Positions 44,285 through 53,263 of a DNA stretch of 64,000 bases are shown one piece after another (positions within the stretch are counted from its first letter, which is position 1; every line of letters begins with the position of its first letter). The notes under the pieces were generated by a model. The model had not been told where the DNA came from and did not search any database. It saw only the letters and a program-made list of their open reading frames with translations. Both the position numbers and the translations under genes were made by a program. Origin of the DNA: Guptibacillus hwajinpoensis (GTDB taxonomy: Bacteria; Bacillota; Bacilli; Bacillales; Guptibacillaceae); NCBI RefSeq assembly GCF_020171785.1, contig NZ_JAIVAE010000013.1:1-64000 (forward strand), in the 5' to 3' direction.

Positions 44285-45814
44285 ATGTCAGTTAACGTAG
44301 AAATCAAATCATTTCCCCTCTTCATCAATGGTGAGTGGACTCCCTCGAGAGGAGGAACGCTGTTTGATGTGACGAACCCTGCAACAGGCGATGTGATTGC
44401 GAAAGTAACAGGTGGTACAGCTGAAGATGTTGATCAAGCTGTTGAAGCAGCTACTCAAGCTTTTGAAAGGGAAGAATGGCGGGAGATGCCTCCGAAAGAG
44501 CGGTCTAAATTGTTGTATACCATCGCTCAGAAAATCATGGAAAACGGAGAAGAGCTTGTCGCGTTAGAAGCACTTTCATCAGGCGGCACAGTAAGAAGGC
44601 TTGCTTCAAATGACATTATTCAAATGGTCGACCTTTTCCAAACGCTCGGCAAATTCGTGCTCGACTATACGTATTCAGAAACCCTCCCTTCTCCACCCTT
44701 TCCTGGCCCTGCCCATAACTTTATTTGGCGTGAACCAATTGGCGTATGTGCGGCCATTACGCCCTGGAACATGCCAATGCTGATTGCAACGTGGAAGATC
44801 GCACCAGCACTTGCGATGGGAAACACCATTGTCATTAAGCCTGCTAGCTACACGCCGCTTACTACGCTCCGCCTTGCAGAAATTATTTCTGAAGTTGTGC
44901 CTAAGGGCGTTATCAATGTTGTGACAGGTAGCGGGAAAGACGTTGGTGAACCTCTAGCAACACACCCTAAAGTCGACAAAATTGCCTTCACCGGGTCCAC
45001 AGAAGTCGGCCGTCATATTATGAGCCTTGCTTCTGACACAGTAAAAAACACAACGCTCGAGCTCGGCGGAAAATCACCTTCTATCATTCTTGAAGACGCT
45101 GATCTATCGCTTGCTCTGCCGGGTAGTCTGTTCGGCGTATTTCTTCATTCAGGCCAGCTTTGTGAAAGCGGCACGAGATTATTTGTTCCAGATCAATTGT
45201 ATGATCAAGTAATCGATGGTCTTAAAGAACTATCTGAAAAGCTTGTGCTTGGTAACCCGATTGACCAAGCAACAGATATGGGACCAGTCGTTTCTGCCAC
45301 GCAAAAAGAAGCCATTTTATCGTATATCGAGAAAGGAAAGCAGGAAGGTGCTCGTCTCATTTGCGGAGGTCACGAGGTAAATGTGAAAGGCTGTGAGAAA
45401 GGCCATTTTATCGCTCCGACGATTTTTGCTGATGTGACAAATGATATGACCATTGCTCGAGAAGAAATTTTCGGACCCGTGCTTTCCGTCATTCGCTATA
45501 GTGACGTTGATGATGCGATTCAAATGGCGAATGATACGATTTATGGTCTTGCAGCGGGGGTTTGGACAACTGATGTGAATAAAGCCTATAAAGTTGTTCG
45601 CAAACTGCGTGCAGGCATTGTTTGGATTAATGACTGGCATATGCTAAGGAATGATGCGCCATTTGGAGGATACAAACAAAGCGGGATTGGTAGAGAAATG
45701 GGCAAGCATTGCCTTGATGCTTATACGCAGGTAAAACATGTGCATACATCTATGGTTCCAGAAGCTGAGCGGAGATCGTGGTACAGTCTTCTCTTTTCAA
45801 ATCCATCTAAATAA
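44285..45814 (+). CDS. Aldehyde dehydrogenase in R2lox operon
   Basis: A 509-aa ALDH. Asn162 (PWNMP), Lys185, Glu259 (LELGGKSP) and the nucleophile Cys293 (GQLCESGTR) are all present. It starts 18 nt after the R2lox stop with AAAGGAGG. Placed between an oxidase and an alcohol dehydrogenase, it would oxidise the aldehyde intermediate to an acid. It is a distant paralogue of the ALDH at 164-1588, not a recent duplicate. Substrate unknown. Confidence 0.92.
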   Translation: MSVNVEIKSFPLFINGEWTPSRGGTLFDVTNPATGDVIAKVTGGTAEDVDQAVEAATQAFEREEWREMPPKERSKLLYTIAQKIMENGEELVALEALSSGGTVRRLASNDIIQMVDLFQTLGKFVLDYTYSETLPSPPFPGPAHNFIWREPIGVCAAITPWNMPMLIATWKIAPALAMGNTIVIKPASYTPLTTLRLAEIISEVVPKGVINVVTGSGKDVGEPLATHPKVDKIAFTGSTEVGRHIMSLASDTVKNTTLELGGKSPSIILEDADLSLALPGSLFGVFLHSGQLCESGTRLFVPDQLYDQVIDGLKELSEKLVLGNPIDQATDMGPVVSATQKEAILSYIEKGKQEGARLICGGHEVNVKGCEKGHFIAPTIFADVTNDMTIAREEIFGPVLSVIRYSDVDDAIQMANDTIYGLAAGVWTTDVNKAYKVVRKLRAGIVWINDWHMLRNDAPFGGYKQSGIGREMGKHCLDAYTQVKHVHTSMVPEAERRSWYSLLFSNPSK

Positions 45815-45829
45815 AGGAGGCCGAAACGT

Positions 45830-47044
45830 ATGTCTTTAACCTATTCACAATATATGCTTCGAACCGCCATTCACAGTGGCGCCGGCACTCGCGCACTCGT
45901 TCCAGACCTTTTCAGAGGACTTGAGGCGAAGCGAGTGGTTCTCTTTAGTGACCGTGGGCTTGAGCAGGCAGGCATTATTGAAAAAATCAAAGAAATTTTT
46001 GAGCTAACACCACATGGGACAGGTCCAGAACTTGCAGGAGTTTATCTTGATATTCATCAAGATGCTGGTAGCAATGATGTGAACGCTGCGCTTAAATTCG
46101 CTAGAGAAGTGAGTGCAGATGGGCTCCTCGCTGTTGGTGGCGGAAGCGTAATGGACACCGTAAAAGGAGTTAAATATGCCCTTCATCACGGCTTAACCGA
46201 TATTAAAGAAGCGATCCCAGGTGGACTGCTTTATTTATCATGGCCAGAAGCGACCTATATGCCAATCCCTCATATTTCCATTCCGACGACAGCCGGGACA
46301 GGATCCGAAGTATCGCCGATTGCCGTAATCTATAACGAAGAAATAAAGATGAAGACAAATATCATTCATCCTTTCATTAATGCGGACATGGCCATTTTAG
46401 ATCCCGAACTAACAACCGGTTTACCGGCTAAAATCACTGCATTTACTGGATTTGACGCCTTAACTCATGCCATTGAAGCGCTGGCCTCACCAACTGCTAC
46501 TGCTCTAACAGATGCATATGCACTACAGTCGATACGCCTCATCGAATCCCATCTTCCCACCGCAGTGAAACATGGAGAAAATCTTCATGCGCGCATGGAA
46601 ATGTTGCAGGCGAGTATGATGGGAATTACGGCATTTAGCTTTGCCCTTAATGCTATTCCCGTGCACAATTTCGCACATGCATACGGTGCCCTATTTCGTA
46701 TTCCGCATGGTCTCGCCAATGCTGTTTTCTTACCCGTTGTGATGGAAGCACTTCCAGATCTTTACCTTCCGAAAAGTAAAGAGCTTGCTGAAGCTCTGCA
46801 TTTAGAGACATCTGGAAAAGAGAAACAGACGCTATTAACAGCGGTAATTGAAAAAATTCGAAATATGCAGCAGGACATTGGACTCCCTGCTAATTTTAAG
46901 GACTATTCAATTCCCCCTGAAGCATTAGAGACAACTGTTGTGGCCGTTAAAATGGATCCAGCCGCTCTCAACTATCCGCTTCCTCCAGAAGTGATTAAAG
47001 CCGTTGGAGAACGAGTCATTCATGCTAAGAAAGTAACAGTATAA
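45830..47044 (+). CDS. Iron-containing alcohol dehydrogenase in R2lox operon
   Basis: A 404-aa group III alcohol dehydrogenase. VGGGSVMDTVKGVKYAL and PTTAGTGSEVSPIAVI form the nucleotide/substrate site; metal ligands are expected in FDALTHAIEALAS and HNFAHAYGALFRIPHGLANA. It starts 15 nt after the ALDH stop with AAAGGAGG, so the three genes form one tight operon ending in a strong terminator. Likely role is oxidation of an alcohol to the aldehyde used by the ALDH. Confidence 0.91.
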   Translation: MSLTYSQYMLRTAIHSGAGTRALVPDLFRGLEAKRVVLFSDRGLEQAGIIEKIKEIFELTPHGTGPELAGVYLDIHQDAGSNDVNAALKFAREVSADGLLAVGGGSVMDTVKGVKYALHHGLTDIKEAIPGGLLYLSWPEATYMPIPHISIPTTAGTGSEVSPIAVIYNEEIKMKTNIIHPFINADMAILDPELTTGLPAKITAFTGFDALTHAIEALASPTATALTDAYALQSIRLIESHLPTAVKHGENLHARMEMLQASMMGITAFSFALNAIPVHNFAHAYGALFRIPHGLANAVFLPVVMEALPDLYLPKSKELAEALHLETSGKEKQTLLTAVIEKIRNMQQDIGLPANFKDYSIPPEALETTVVAVKMDPAALNYPLPPEVIKAVGERVIHAKKVTV

Positions 47045-47046
47045 GG

Positions 47047-47081
47047 AAAAGCACCGTGAGGGTTTCCCTCACGGTGCTTTT
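47047..47081. terminator. Terminator of the R2lox operon
   Basis: AAAAGCACCGTGAGGG and CCCTCACGGTGCTTTT form a 16-bp stem with a 3-nt loop and seven T; works for both convergent genes. Confidence 0.92.
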
Positions 47082-47082
47082 T

Positions 47083-47700
47083 TTAGTAAGCAAGCCCAAT
47101 TGATTCTCGAATATAAAGATGATTGCTTACCGTTTGAAGCAGAAAAGAAGCCACATCTTCTCGTGATATTCGGCGTCCACCTTTTGGTACTCCCGTTCGC
47201 GCCTTTCGATATTCCCCCGTCAATTCATCATTCGTTAATCCCATCGGCCGAGCGATTGTCCATTCTACTTCACTTGCATGAAGTAGATCAGCCGCCCTTC
47301 TGTGATCAGCCAAAACGTTTTGCAACAGCTTACCTGCAATGAACCCTGTTACACCCGGAATTTCTTTGTTAATTCCTGCGGAAGCCATATACACAATGCG
47401 ATTCACATCATGTATACTCATCGCATCGAGAATATTCGCGGTCATCGTCGAAAGTTCCGTTGTTTTTCCAAGTCCACTTGCCCCAAGGCAAGAAACAACC
47501 GCGTCGACATCAGAAGACATGGCCTGCTTCACATCAGCCGATTGCATTGCATCGCCAATTTCAACTAACAAATTCTTATGAGACGTTTCAAGCTTTGAAG
47601 GTGTTCGAACAAATGCTGTTACAGTATGCCCTGCTGCAATGGCCTGCCTGATAAATGCATTCCCAGTACCGCCAGTCGCTCCGAATACGAGTAGCTTCAT
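47083..47700 (-). CDS. NAD(P)-binding atypical SDR (NmrA/YhfK-like)
   Basis: A 205-aa protein with the extended-SDR nucleotide motif VFGATGGTGNAFIRQA at the N-terminus and VVSCLGASGL further on. It resembles flavin-reductase/NmrA-like proteins of 200-215 residues. ATG at 47700 is used with GAGAGG upstream; earlier in-frame starts would add residues before the Rossmann strand. Function unknown. Confidence 0.82.
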   Translation of the reverse strand: MKLLVFGATGGTGNAFIRQAIAAGHTVTAFVRTPSKLETSHKNLLVEIGDAMQSADVKQAMSSDVDAVVSCLGASGLGKTTELSTMTANILDAMSIHDVNRIVYMASAGINKEIPGVTGFIAGKLLQNVLADHRRAADLLHASEVEWTIARPMGLTNDELTGEYRKARTGVPKGGRRISREDVASFLLQTVSNHLYIRESIGLAY

Positions 47701-47772
47701 TGTATTGACCTCTCCCCTTCTCATGCGTTATATCTCTTTTATCCCTTTTTGTAAGGAATGTGAACCACCTTG

Positions 47773-48969
47773 CTACTTTACTTTTTTAATGAAAACGACT
47801 TTTAGATAATTCCCTTCTCTAAATTCTTTAATCGTTCGAAAATCTTCGGGAAGGGTAAATTCTTCTAGAAGCTGATAACGTCCATTCGTTTCTTTAAAAG
47901 CTTGATCAACGAATCCTTTAAATTTTTTCATATCATAACCGCTATAGTTTGTTGAAGCGACGATGATCCCATTATCTTCTGTAATGGAAATCGCATCTTT
48001 TAAAAGATCTTTATAGTCTTTTGCTGCGCTAAACGTATGTTTCTTAGAACGTGCAAAGCTTGGAGGATCAAGAATCACCATATCGAACGATAAATTCTTT
48101 TTCACAGCATATTTAAAGTACTTAAACACATCCATGACAAGGATGTTCTGTTCTTCATAATCAATTCCATTCACGCTGAATTGCTCGATTGTTTTATTTA
48201 AGCTTCGATTGGCAAGATCAACGCTTGTCGTGTGAACCGCTCCACCTTCAACAGCAAAAACGGAGAATGCGCCCGTATAAGAGAACGTATTTAGCACCGT
48301 TTTTCCCTTCGCATATTTATCTCGAATTAATTTACGAACCGGACGCTGATCAAGAAAAACGCCTACCATTGCTCCTTCATTTAGATACACGGCAAAGTTC
48401 ACATCGTTTTCTTTGACAATCAGTGGAAACTCCCCGCGTTCACCTGCGACAAAATCATCATCTTCCACATACTGCCCTTTAGCATCAAAGCGCTTTTTCT
48501 CATAAATGCCTTTATAATCCACGAGCTGCTTCAACGCTCCAATGACAGCATGCTTAAATGAATAGACACCCTCGCTATACCAGTTAATGAGGTAGTATCC
48601 ATCAAAATAATCAATCGTTAAACCTCCAAGACCATCTCCTTCGCCATTCACAATGCGAAAAGCAGTTGTCGTCGGATCGTTAAAAAAGGATTTGCGGTGT
48701 TGAAGCGCTGTTTGAATTTTTCTAACAAAAAAATCCAGATCGATTTTTTCGTTTTCATTTTGCGATAGGACCCAACCAAAACCTTTGTTTTGTCGTCCAT
48801 AATAGCCTTTTGCAAGAAATTGCCCCTTCTCATCTTCTAGCCTAAGAATAACCCCTTCTTCTTTTAGGTTATCTGCATTCACGATCGCTTCTTTAAAAAT
48901 AAGGGGATAGCCTTTTTCGAATTTTTTCTGATGCTTTGCTTGCACCTGCACGCTTCGTTCGTTCCTCAT
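47773..48969 (-). CDS. Class I rRNA large-subunit methyltransferase, RlmI/YwbD-like
   Basis: A 398-aa protein: an N-terminal PUA domain (residues 1-80), a linker domain, and a SAM-dependent Rossmann methyltransferase (VLNTFSYTGAFSVFA for SAM binding; VILDPPSFARSKK catalytic loop). This layout is that of RlmI, which makes 5-methylcytosine in 23S rRNA, and of B. subtilis YwbD. ATG at 48969 follows AGGATG. Which base is modified in this organism is not known. Confidence 0.9.
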   Translation of the reverse strand: MRNERSVQVQAKHQKKFEKGYPLIFKEAIVNADNLKEEGVILRLEDEKGQFLAKGYYGRQNKGFGWVLSQNENEKIDLDFFVRKIQTALQHRKSFFNDPTTTAFRIVNGEGDGLGGLTIDYFDGYYLINWYSEGVYSFKHAVIGALKQLVDYKGIYEKKRFDAKGQYVEDDDFVAGERGEFPLIVKENDVNFAVYLNEGAMVGVFLDQRPVRKLIRDKYAKGKTVLNTFSYTGAFSVFAVEGGAVHTTSVDLANRSLNKTIEQFSVNGIDYEEQNILVMDVFKYFKYAVKKNLSFDMVILDPPSFARSKKHTFSAAKDYKDLLKDAISITEDNGIIVASTNYSGYDMKKFKGFVDQAFKETNGRYQLLEEFTLPEDFRTIKEFREGNYLKVVFIKKVK

Positions 48970-49107
48970 CGTGTCATCCTAACTTTTCATGTTTTTTAAT
49001 CTGCTTGCATTATATCACGTATTCTTTCTCCTCCATAAGTGAGTATTCCCAGGTGGATAAATCAATACATCCGTTCAAAAACTAAGGATGAAAGGTGGTG
49101 AACCATC

Positions 49108-49236
49108 ATGAAAACAAAATCAGGAACAGATATCGAGGAGGTAAAACGCCTTAACGCAAATTCTGGCCTCAGCTATAATCAAGTCAAAGAACAATTAGCT
49201 AAAAAAATGATGAAGAAAAACAATGAGCTTCATTGA
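49108..49236 (+). CDS. Small protein, possible gamma-type SASP-like peptide (42 aa)
   Basis: An ATG at 49108, 7 nt after AAAGGTGGTG, opens a 42-codon frame ending in TGA. The segment SGTDIEEVKRLNANSG resembles the repeat unit of gamma-type small acid-soluble spore proteins (AGTD-x-x-x-VK-x-x-NA-x-S), then LSYNQVKEQLAKKMMKKNNE follows. The usual Gln-rich content is low, so the SASP link is tentative. It lies between the methyltransferase and MFS genes, in its own space. Confidence 0.6.
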   Translation: MKTKSGTDIEEVKRLNANSGLSYNQVKEQLAKKMMKKNNELH

Positions 49237-49313
49237 AACCTTGAAATGAGACGAATCACGTCTTTATCGTTTACAATAAGCTGGTGCTTTACTAACGCAT
49301 CAGGAGGGTTTAA

Positions 49314-50642
49314 ATGAACGAAAAAGCAACTTCAAGCTATTTCAAAACCATTCTTCTTCTAAGTGTGGCTGTCTGGCTTGTAGTCATGAATACAACTATG
49401 TTTAATGTAGCACTACCTAACGTATTAACTGAGTTTAATCTCTCACCTGCTGATGGCGCCTGGATCGTATCAGGTTACTCAATCATTCTCGCGATTTTTA
49501 CGATTACGTACACGCGCTTATCGGATTACCTTCCGATCAGACGGCTGCTAATTGCAGGGATTGTTATATTTGGAATAGGATCTGTTCTTGGTTTCTTTGC
49601 TACAACATTCCCTCTTCTTCTTGCTGCACGCCTTTTACAAGCGACAGGTGCAGCAGCCATACCAGGATTATCGATGGTATTCGCAGGACGGTTTATTCCA
49701 TTTGCAAGACGTGGAAGAGCAATGGCGATGATTGCCTCTGCCTCATCACTTGGTTTTGGTCTTGGTCCGGTTGTAGGCGGAGTTGTAACGGAGTATCTTA
49801 ATTGGAATTACTTATTTACCGTAACGTTATTTGTCGTTTTGCTTATTCCGATTCTCTTTCGTCGTCTTCCTGAAGAAGAAGTCCGTAAAGGAACCTTTGA
49901 TATTGTAGGTGGAATCTTAACTGGAGCCACCGTTACAAGCTTCTTACTCTATATTTCAACATTTAACTGGTTATTTTTAGCGATCGGGATCATTGTAGGT
50001 GGACTGCTTTGGCTTCGAATCACTCGAACAAAGGCTCCTTTTATTCAGCCATCTCTTTTCAAAAACAAAGGATACCGAAAACTTCTGTATATGAGCTATC
50101 TTGGCTTCACGACACACTTTGCCATCTTATTGTTAATGCCGCTCATGCTTCAGAACGTTTACGAGAAAGGTCCATCTGTTGTTGGGTATATTATCTTCCC
50201 TGGAGCTATGCTTTCTGCTGTTGCTGCCATCTATGTTGGCAGACTGCTCGATCGCTATGGGAACATGAAAGTTATTTACCTTGCTCACGGACTGCTTCTC
50301 ATTTCAACCGTGCTTTTCTATTTCCTTTCTCCACTTAATGAGTACATGATTATGATTGGCTATATGTTCACAAGTTTCGGTTTCTCTAGTCTTTCTTCAA
50401 GTACGACAAATGAAGTATCACGCATTCTCCCTTCCGAAGAAATCGCGACTGGTATTGGCATGAAGCAACTCATTCAATTTGTCGGCAGCGCTTCGGGATC
50501 TGTAGCCGGAGGAATACTCTTAGAGCTAAACGGATTAACCTACAGCACACAATCCTTTCAGCTCACGTATGCCTTCTTGTTCGTCTTAATGGCTCTATCA
50601 GCAGTCATTCTGATTGTTTATGCAAGAAAAGCAAAATCGTAA
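49314..50642 (+). CDS. MFS transporter (DHA2, Tet(L)-like), paralogue of the one at 19003
   Basis: A 442-aa MFS permease with about 14 membrane segments. NTTMFNVALPNVLTEFNLSP, the motif A variant YTRLSDYLPIRRLL and motif C GLGPVVGGVV align with the protein encoded at 19003. Strong AGGAGGG site before ATG. Monocistronic. Probably a proton-driven exporter of unknown substrate. Confidence 0.87.
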   Translation: MNEKATSSYFKTILLLSVAVWLVVMNTTMFNVALPNVLTEFNLSPADGAWIVSGYSIILAIFTITYTRLSDYLPIRRLLIAGIVIFGIGSVLGFFATTFPLLLAARLLQATGAAAIPGLSMVFAGRFIPFARRGRAMAMIASASSLGFGLGPVVGGVVTEYLNWNYLFTVTLFVVLLIPILFRRLPEEEVRKGTFDIVGGILTGATVTSFLLYISTFNWLFLAIGIIVGGLLWLRITRTKAPFIQPSLFKNKGYRKLLYMSYLGFTTHFAILLLMPLMLQNVYEKGPSVVGYIIFPGAMLSAVAAIYVGRLLDRYGNMKVIYLAHGLLLISTVLFYFLSPLNEYMIMIGYMFTSFGFSSLSSSTTNEVSRILPSEEIATGIGMKQLIQFVGSASGSVAGGILLELNGLTYSTQSFQLTYAFLFVLMALSAVILIVYARKAKS

Positions 50643-50677
50643 ATTAGTGGTAAAACAGAAAACAATATGACCCACAT

Positions 50678-50711
50678 AAAAACCCACCCTAAAACACGAG
50701 GGTGGGTTTTC
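50678..50711. terminator. Bidirectional terminator
   Basis: AAAACCCACCCT and AGGGTGGGTTTT form a 12-bp stem between the convergent MFS and ABC genes. Confidence 0.88.
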
Positions 50712-50736
50712 ATTCGACAAAAAGCGCGAGTGCCTG

Positions 50737-52359
50737 TCACCTCAAGCCCCTCTGCCATGTAAGCGGAACAATAAACAGTAGAAGCGCGAGATAAAACCAT
50801 ATACCAAATGGAACATTTGTTACGACAAAGTGAAGGCCTCCAAATACAGGAATTAAAAGCGCAAAAGGAATCGTCTTCCAGCCATCACTCTGCCCTGCAG
50901 ACTCGAAAGGCTGTGAGAAAGGAAGCTTTCCTTTCAACATTCGAAAGCAAATGACGCTGTAGATCACAGCGATTAAGAGTACGATAACCAAGTCTGGTAT
51001 GATCCGCATCCCAAATAAAATACCATACAAAATACTAATCACACCAAATACTGGGGCAAACAGACGGATTAGGAAGGCTTTTAACGTACCTTTAATGATC
51101 ACTCCCTCACCTTGCAGGGGTGTAACGTGATAAATCCACGAGCCTTTGCTCTTGCTAGAATATTGAAGCATAATCACAATGCCTGGAATCATCATCATGC
51201 TCGCATAAATGGTTAAATACATTCGCCCAGAAGTGATGCTATCTAAAGATCCACCAGCAGAGTATCCATTGTAAAGAAAAACAAAAGGAAAGATGATGGC
51301 AAAGCCTAACGAAGGATAGATTTTAAGCTTTAAATCACGCTCATTTTTCAACATTCTTTCTGCAAATTGATAAAAAGCATGTTCTTCTTTACTCGTTGTT
51401 AGAAGAGAAGCCAGACGGTTCATTCCTTTCGTCGTTTTCTTTTTCGACGGTCCTGCTTGATCCATTAATTTCAGTAGATTTTTTTCAAAGGTAGGTAATA
51501 GCGAAAGGTAAATCCATAAAGCGATTAAAGGAACTAGAAGTGCTAAAGCCATAAAAACATAATAATAAGCTCCGCTAGCACCATTTAAAATAACGGCAAA
51601 TGGCGCTCCAAACCAGACCGGCGGCAATAACACGTTCCACCATGCTGCTTCAAAGCTTGACTGTAATCCTTGAAATTCAAAGGCACGTGCAAGTACTTGG
51701 TAACCTATAACAATTGTAAAGGAAAGTCCTATTTGCACATAGTTAATGACGTCTCGCAAACGTTCTCCACCAAAAAATTTTAGAATCACATAATAGAGTA
51801 ACGCAGTGATGGCCACAATGAACAAGTCGCTAAACAAAACCGTTACACTAAATAGTAATGCAAAGATAACACCAAACTGAACAAAGCCAACGACGAGAGG
51901 AACACTCACAATCGCTGCTGTTAAAAAGAACAAATAGACGGTCACATGGATCGCACGTGCAGCACTAATGGTCCTGTGATCAACTGGCCTTGTCCCTATT
52001 ACCGTCTGATCACGAACGTCCAATAGTACAGATGAGAAATCGGAAATCATTGCCGTCATTATTAAAAACATTAACACTCCAAAAATCAAACTCATCTTAA
52101 ACATAAAATTATCGCCAATAAACAAAATGGGGATTAACGTTAATCCAATGAAAGCATAAAACCAGAGCGATTTCAGAAACTGGTTTGAATCCTGCTTTTT
52201 CTCCCCGCCCCTATTTTGACTCATAATCGTGGTAGGTCGCCTACCATCCATCGTCAGCTTTACCTGGAGAATACGCCTCATTGTCGGATAATCAATCTCA
52301 AATCGCTCAAATATCACTCGAAACAAATCTAGTATTTTTAACGTAGTAAAATTCTTCAT
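50737..52359 (-). CDS. ABC transporter permease
   Basis: A 540-aa membrane protein with about 12 hydrophobic segments and a long soluble N-terminus (residues 1-60). It is of the large, single-chain permease type paired with Bacillus YxlF/EcsA-like ATPases. The start ATG overlaps the ATPase stop in an ATGA, so translation is coupled. Substrate unknown; the layout fits an exporter. Confidence 0.83.
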   Translation of the reverse strand: MKNFTTLKILDLFRVIFERFEIDYPTMRRILQVKLTMDGRRPTTIMSQNRGGEKKQDSNQFLKSLWFYAFIGLTLIPILFIGDNFMFKMSLIFGVLMFLIMTAMISDFSSVLLDVRDQTVIGTRPVDHRTISAARAIHVTVYLFFLTAAIVSVPLVVGFVQFGVIFALLFSVTVLFSDLFIVAITALLYYVILKFFGGERLRDVINYVQIGLSFTIVIGYQVLARAFEFQGLQSSFEAAWWNVLLPPVWFGAPFAVILNGASGAYYYVFMALALLVPLIALWIYLSLLPTFEKNLLKLMDQAGPSKKKTTKGMNRLASLLTTSKEEHAFYQFAERMLKNERDLKLKIYPSLGFAIIFPFVFLYNGYSAGGSLDSITSGRMYLTIYASMMMIPGIVIMLQYSSKSKGSWIYHVTPLQGEGVIIKGTLKAFLIRLFAPVFGVISILYGILFGMRIIPDLVIVLLIAVIYSVICFRMLKGKLPFSQPFESAGQSDGWKTIPFALLIPVFGGLHFVVTNVPFGIWFYLALLLFIVPLTWQRGLR

Positions 52360-53150
52360 CTATGATCACGCTGAACGATCTGCACAAAATCCTCTGCAAG
52401 ATTTTGGTGCTCATTAAATCCTGTCAACTGATTGAAAATTTCCTCTAAAGACCCTTCTTTGTTTTTCTGACGAAGCTGTTCAAAGCTTCCATCCGCTACG
52501 ATTTTGCCATCGTTTAAGAGAAGGATGCGACTGCTGATTTTTTGAACAACCTCCATAATGTGAGAAGAATAAAAAATCGTTTTCCCCTGTGATGAAAGTT
52601 GTGCAAGAATTTCCTTAAACACCATGACACTGTTCGCATCTAGCCCATTAATTGGTTCATCTAGGAACAGAATATCAGGATCATGCAGCAAGCTCGAAAT
52701 CAATAAAACCTTCTGTTTCATTCCTTTTGAGTAAGAAGAAATGCGCGAATCATAAACATCTTCAAGGTTAAATACACCCATAAGTAATCGCGCTTTGTAA
52801 TCGGCTGAATCCGCGGTTAAGCCATAAAGCTCTCCTGTAAACGTTAAATATTCTCTCGCAGTTAAATTATCATAAAGGTCCGCAGATTCTGGTACGTACC
52901 CTATTCTTTTCTTGTATGCTACCCCACTTTCCTTAATGTTCTGGCCAAAAATTTCTACTTCTCCCGAATATGACGCTTCTAGTCCAAGCATGATTTTAAC
53001 CGTCGTGCTTTTTCCCGCTCCATTCGGACCTATGTAACCAATGATTTGCCCCTCATATACGTCAAGATCAATATCATCGAGAACAAGTTTCTCACCATAC
53101 CATTTTGTTAATCCTTTTAAAGAAAGTATCTTGCCCGGTCCGTGGTCCAT
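52356..53150 (-). CDS. ABC transporter ATP-binding protein
   Basis: A 264-aa ATPase with Walker A GPNGAGKST (residues 41-49), signature YSKGMKQKV, Walker B ILFLDEPINGLD and the switch His in YSSHIMEVV. It drives the permease encoded just downstream. ATG follows GGAGGGG. The DRrA/EcsA-type subfamily usually powers export. The RQC-minor-like gene lies upstream on the same strand but 113 bp away. Confidence 0.92.
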   Translation of the reverse strand: MDHGPGKILSLKGLTKWYGEKLVLDDIDLDVYEGQIIGYIGPNGAGKSTTVKIMLGLEASYSGEVEIFGQNIKESGVAYKKRIGYVPESADLYDNLTAREYLTFTGELYGLTADSADYKARLLMGVFNLEDVYDSRISSYSKGMKQKVLLISSLLHDPDILFLDEPINGLDANSVMVFKEILAQLSSQGKTIFYSSHIMEVVQKISSRILLLNDGKIVADGSFEQLRQKNKEGSLEEIFNQLTGFNEHQNLAEDFVQIVQRDHR

Positions 53151-53263
53151 GAAATCCCCTCCGTGTGTAAGCTTCTACTTCTTTCTACGAAACTTACAAA
53201 AAAAGGTTTCACTCTAAATAGGAGCTTCAAAGAAAAGACGATGCTCCCTCGCCTAACCTCTTC

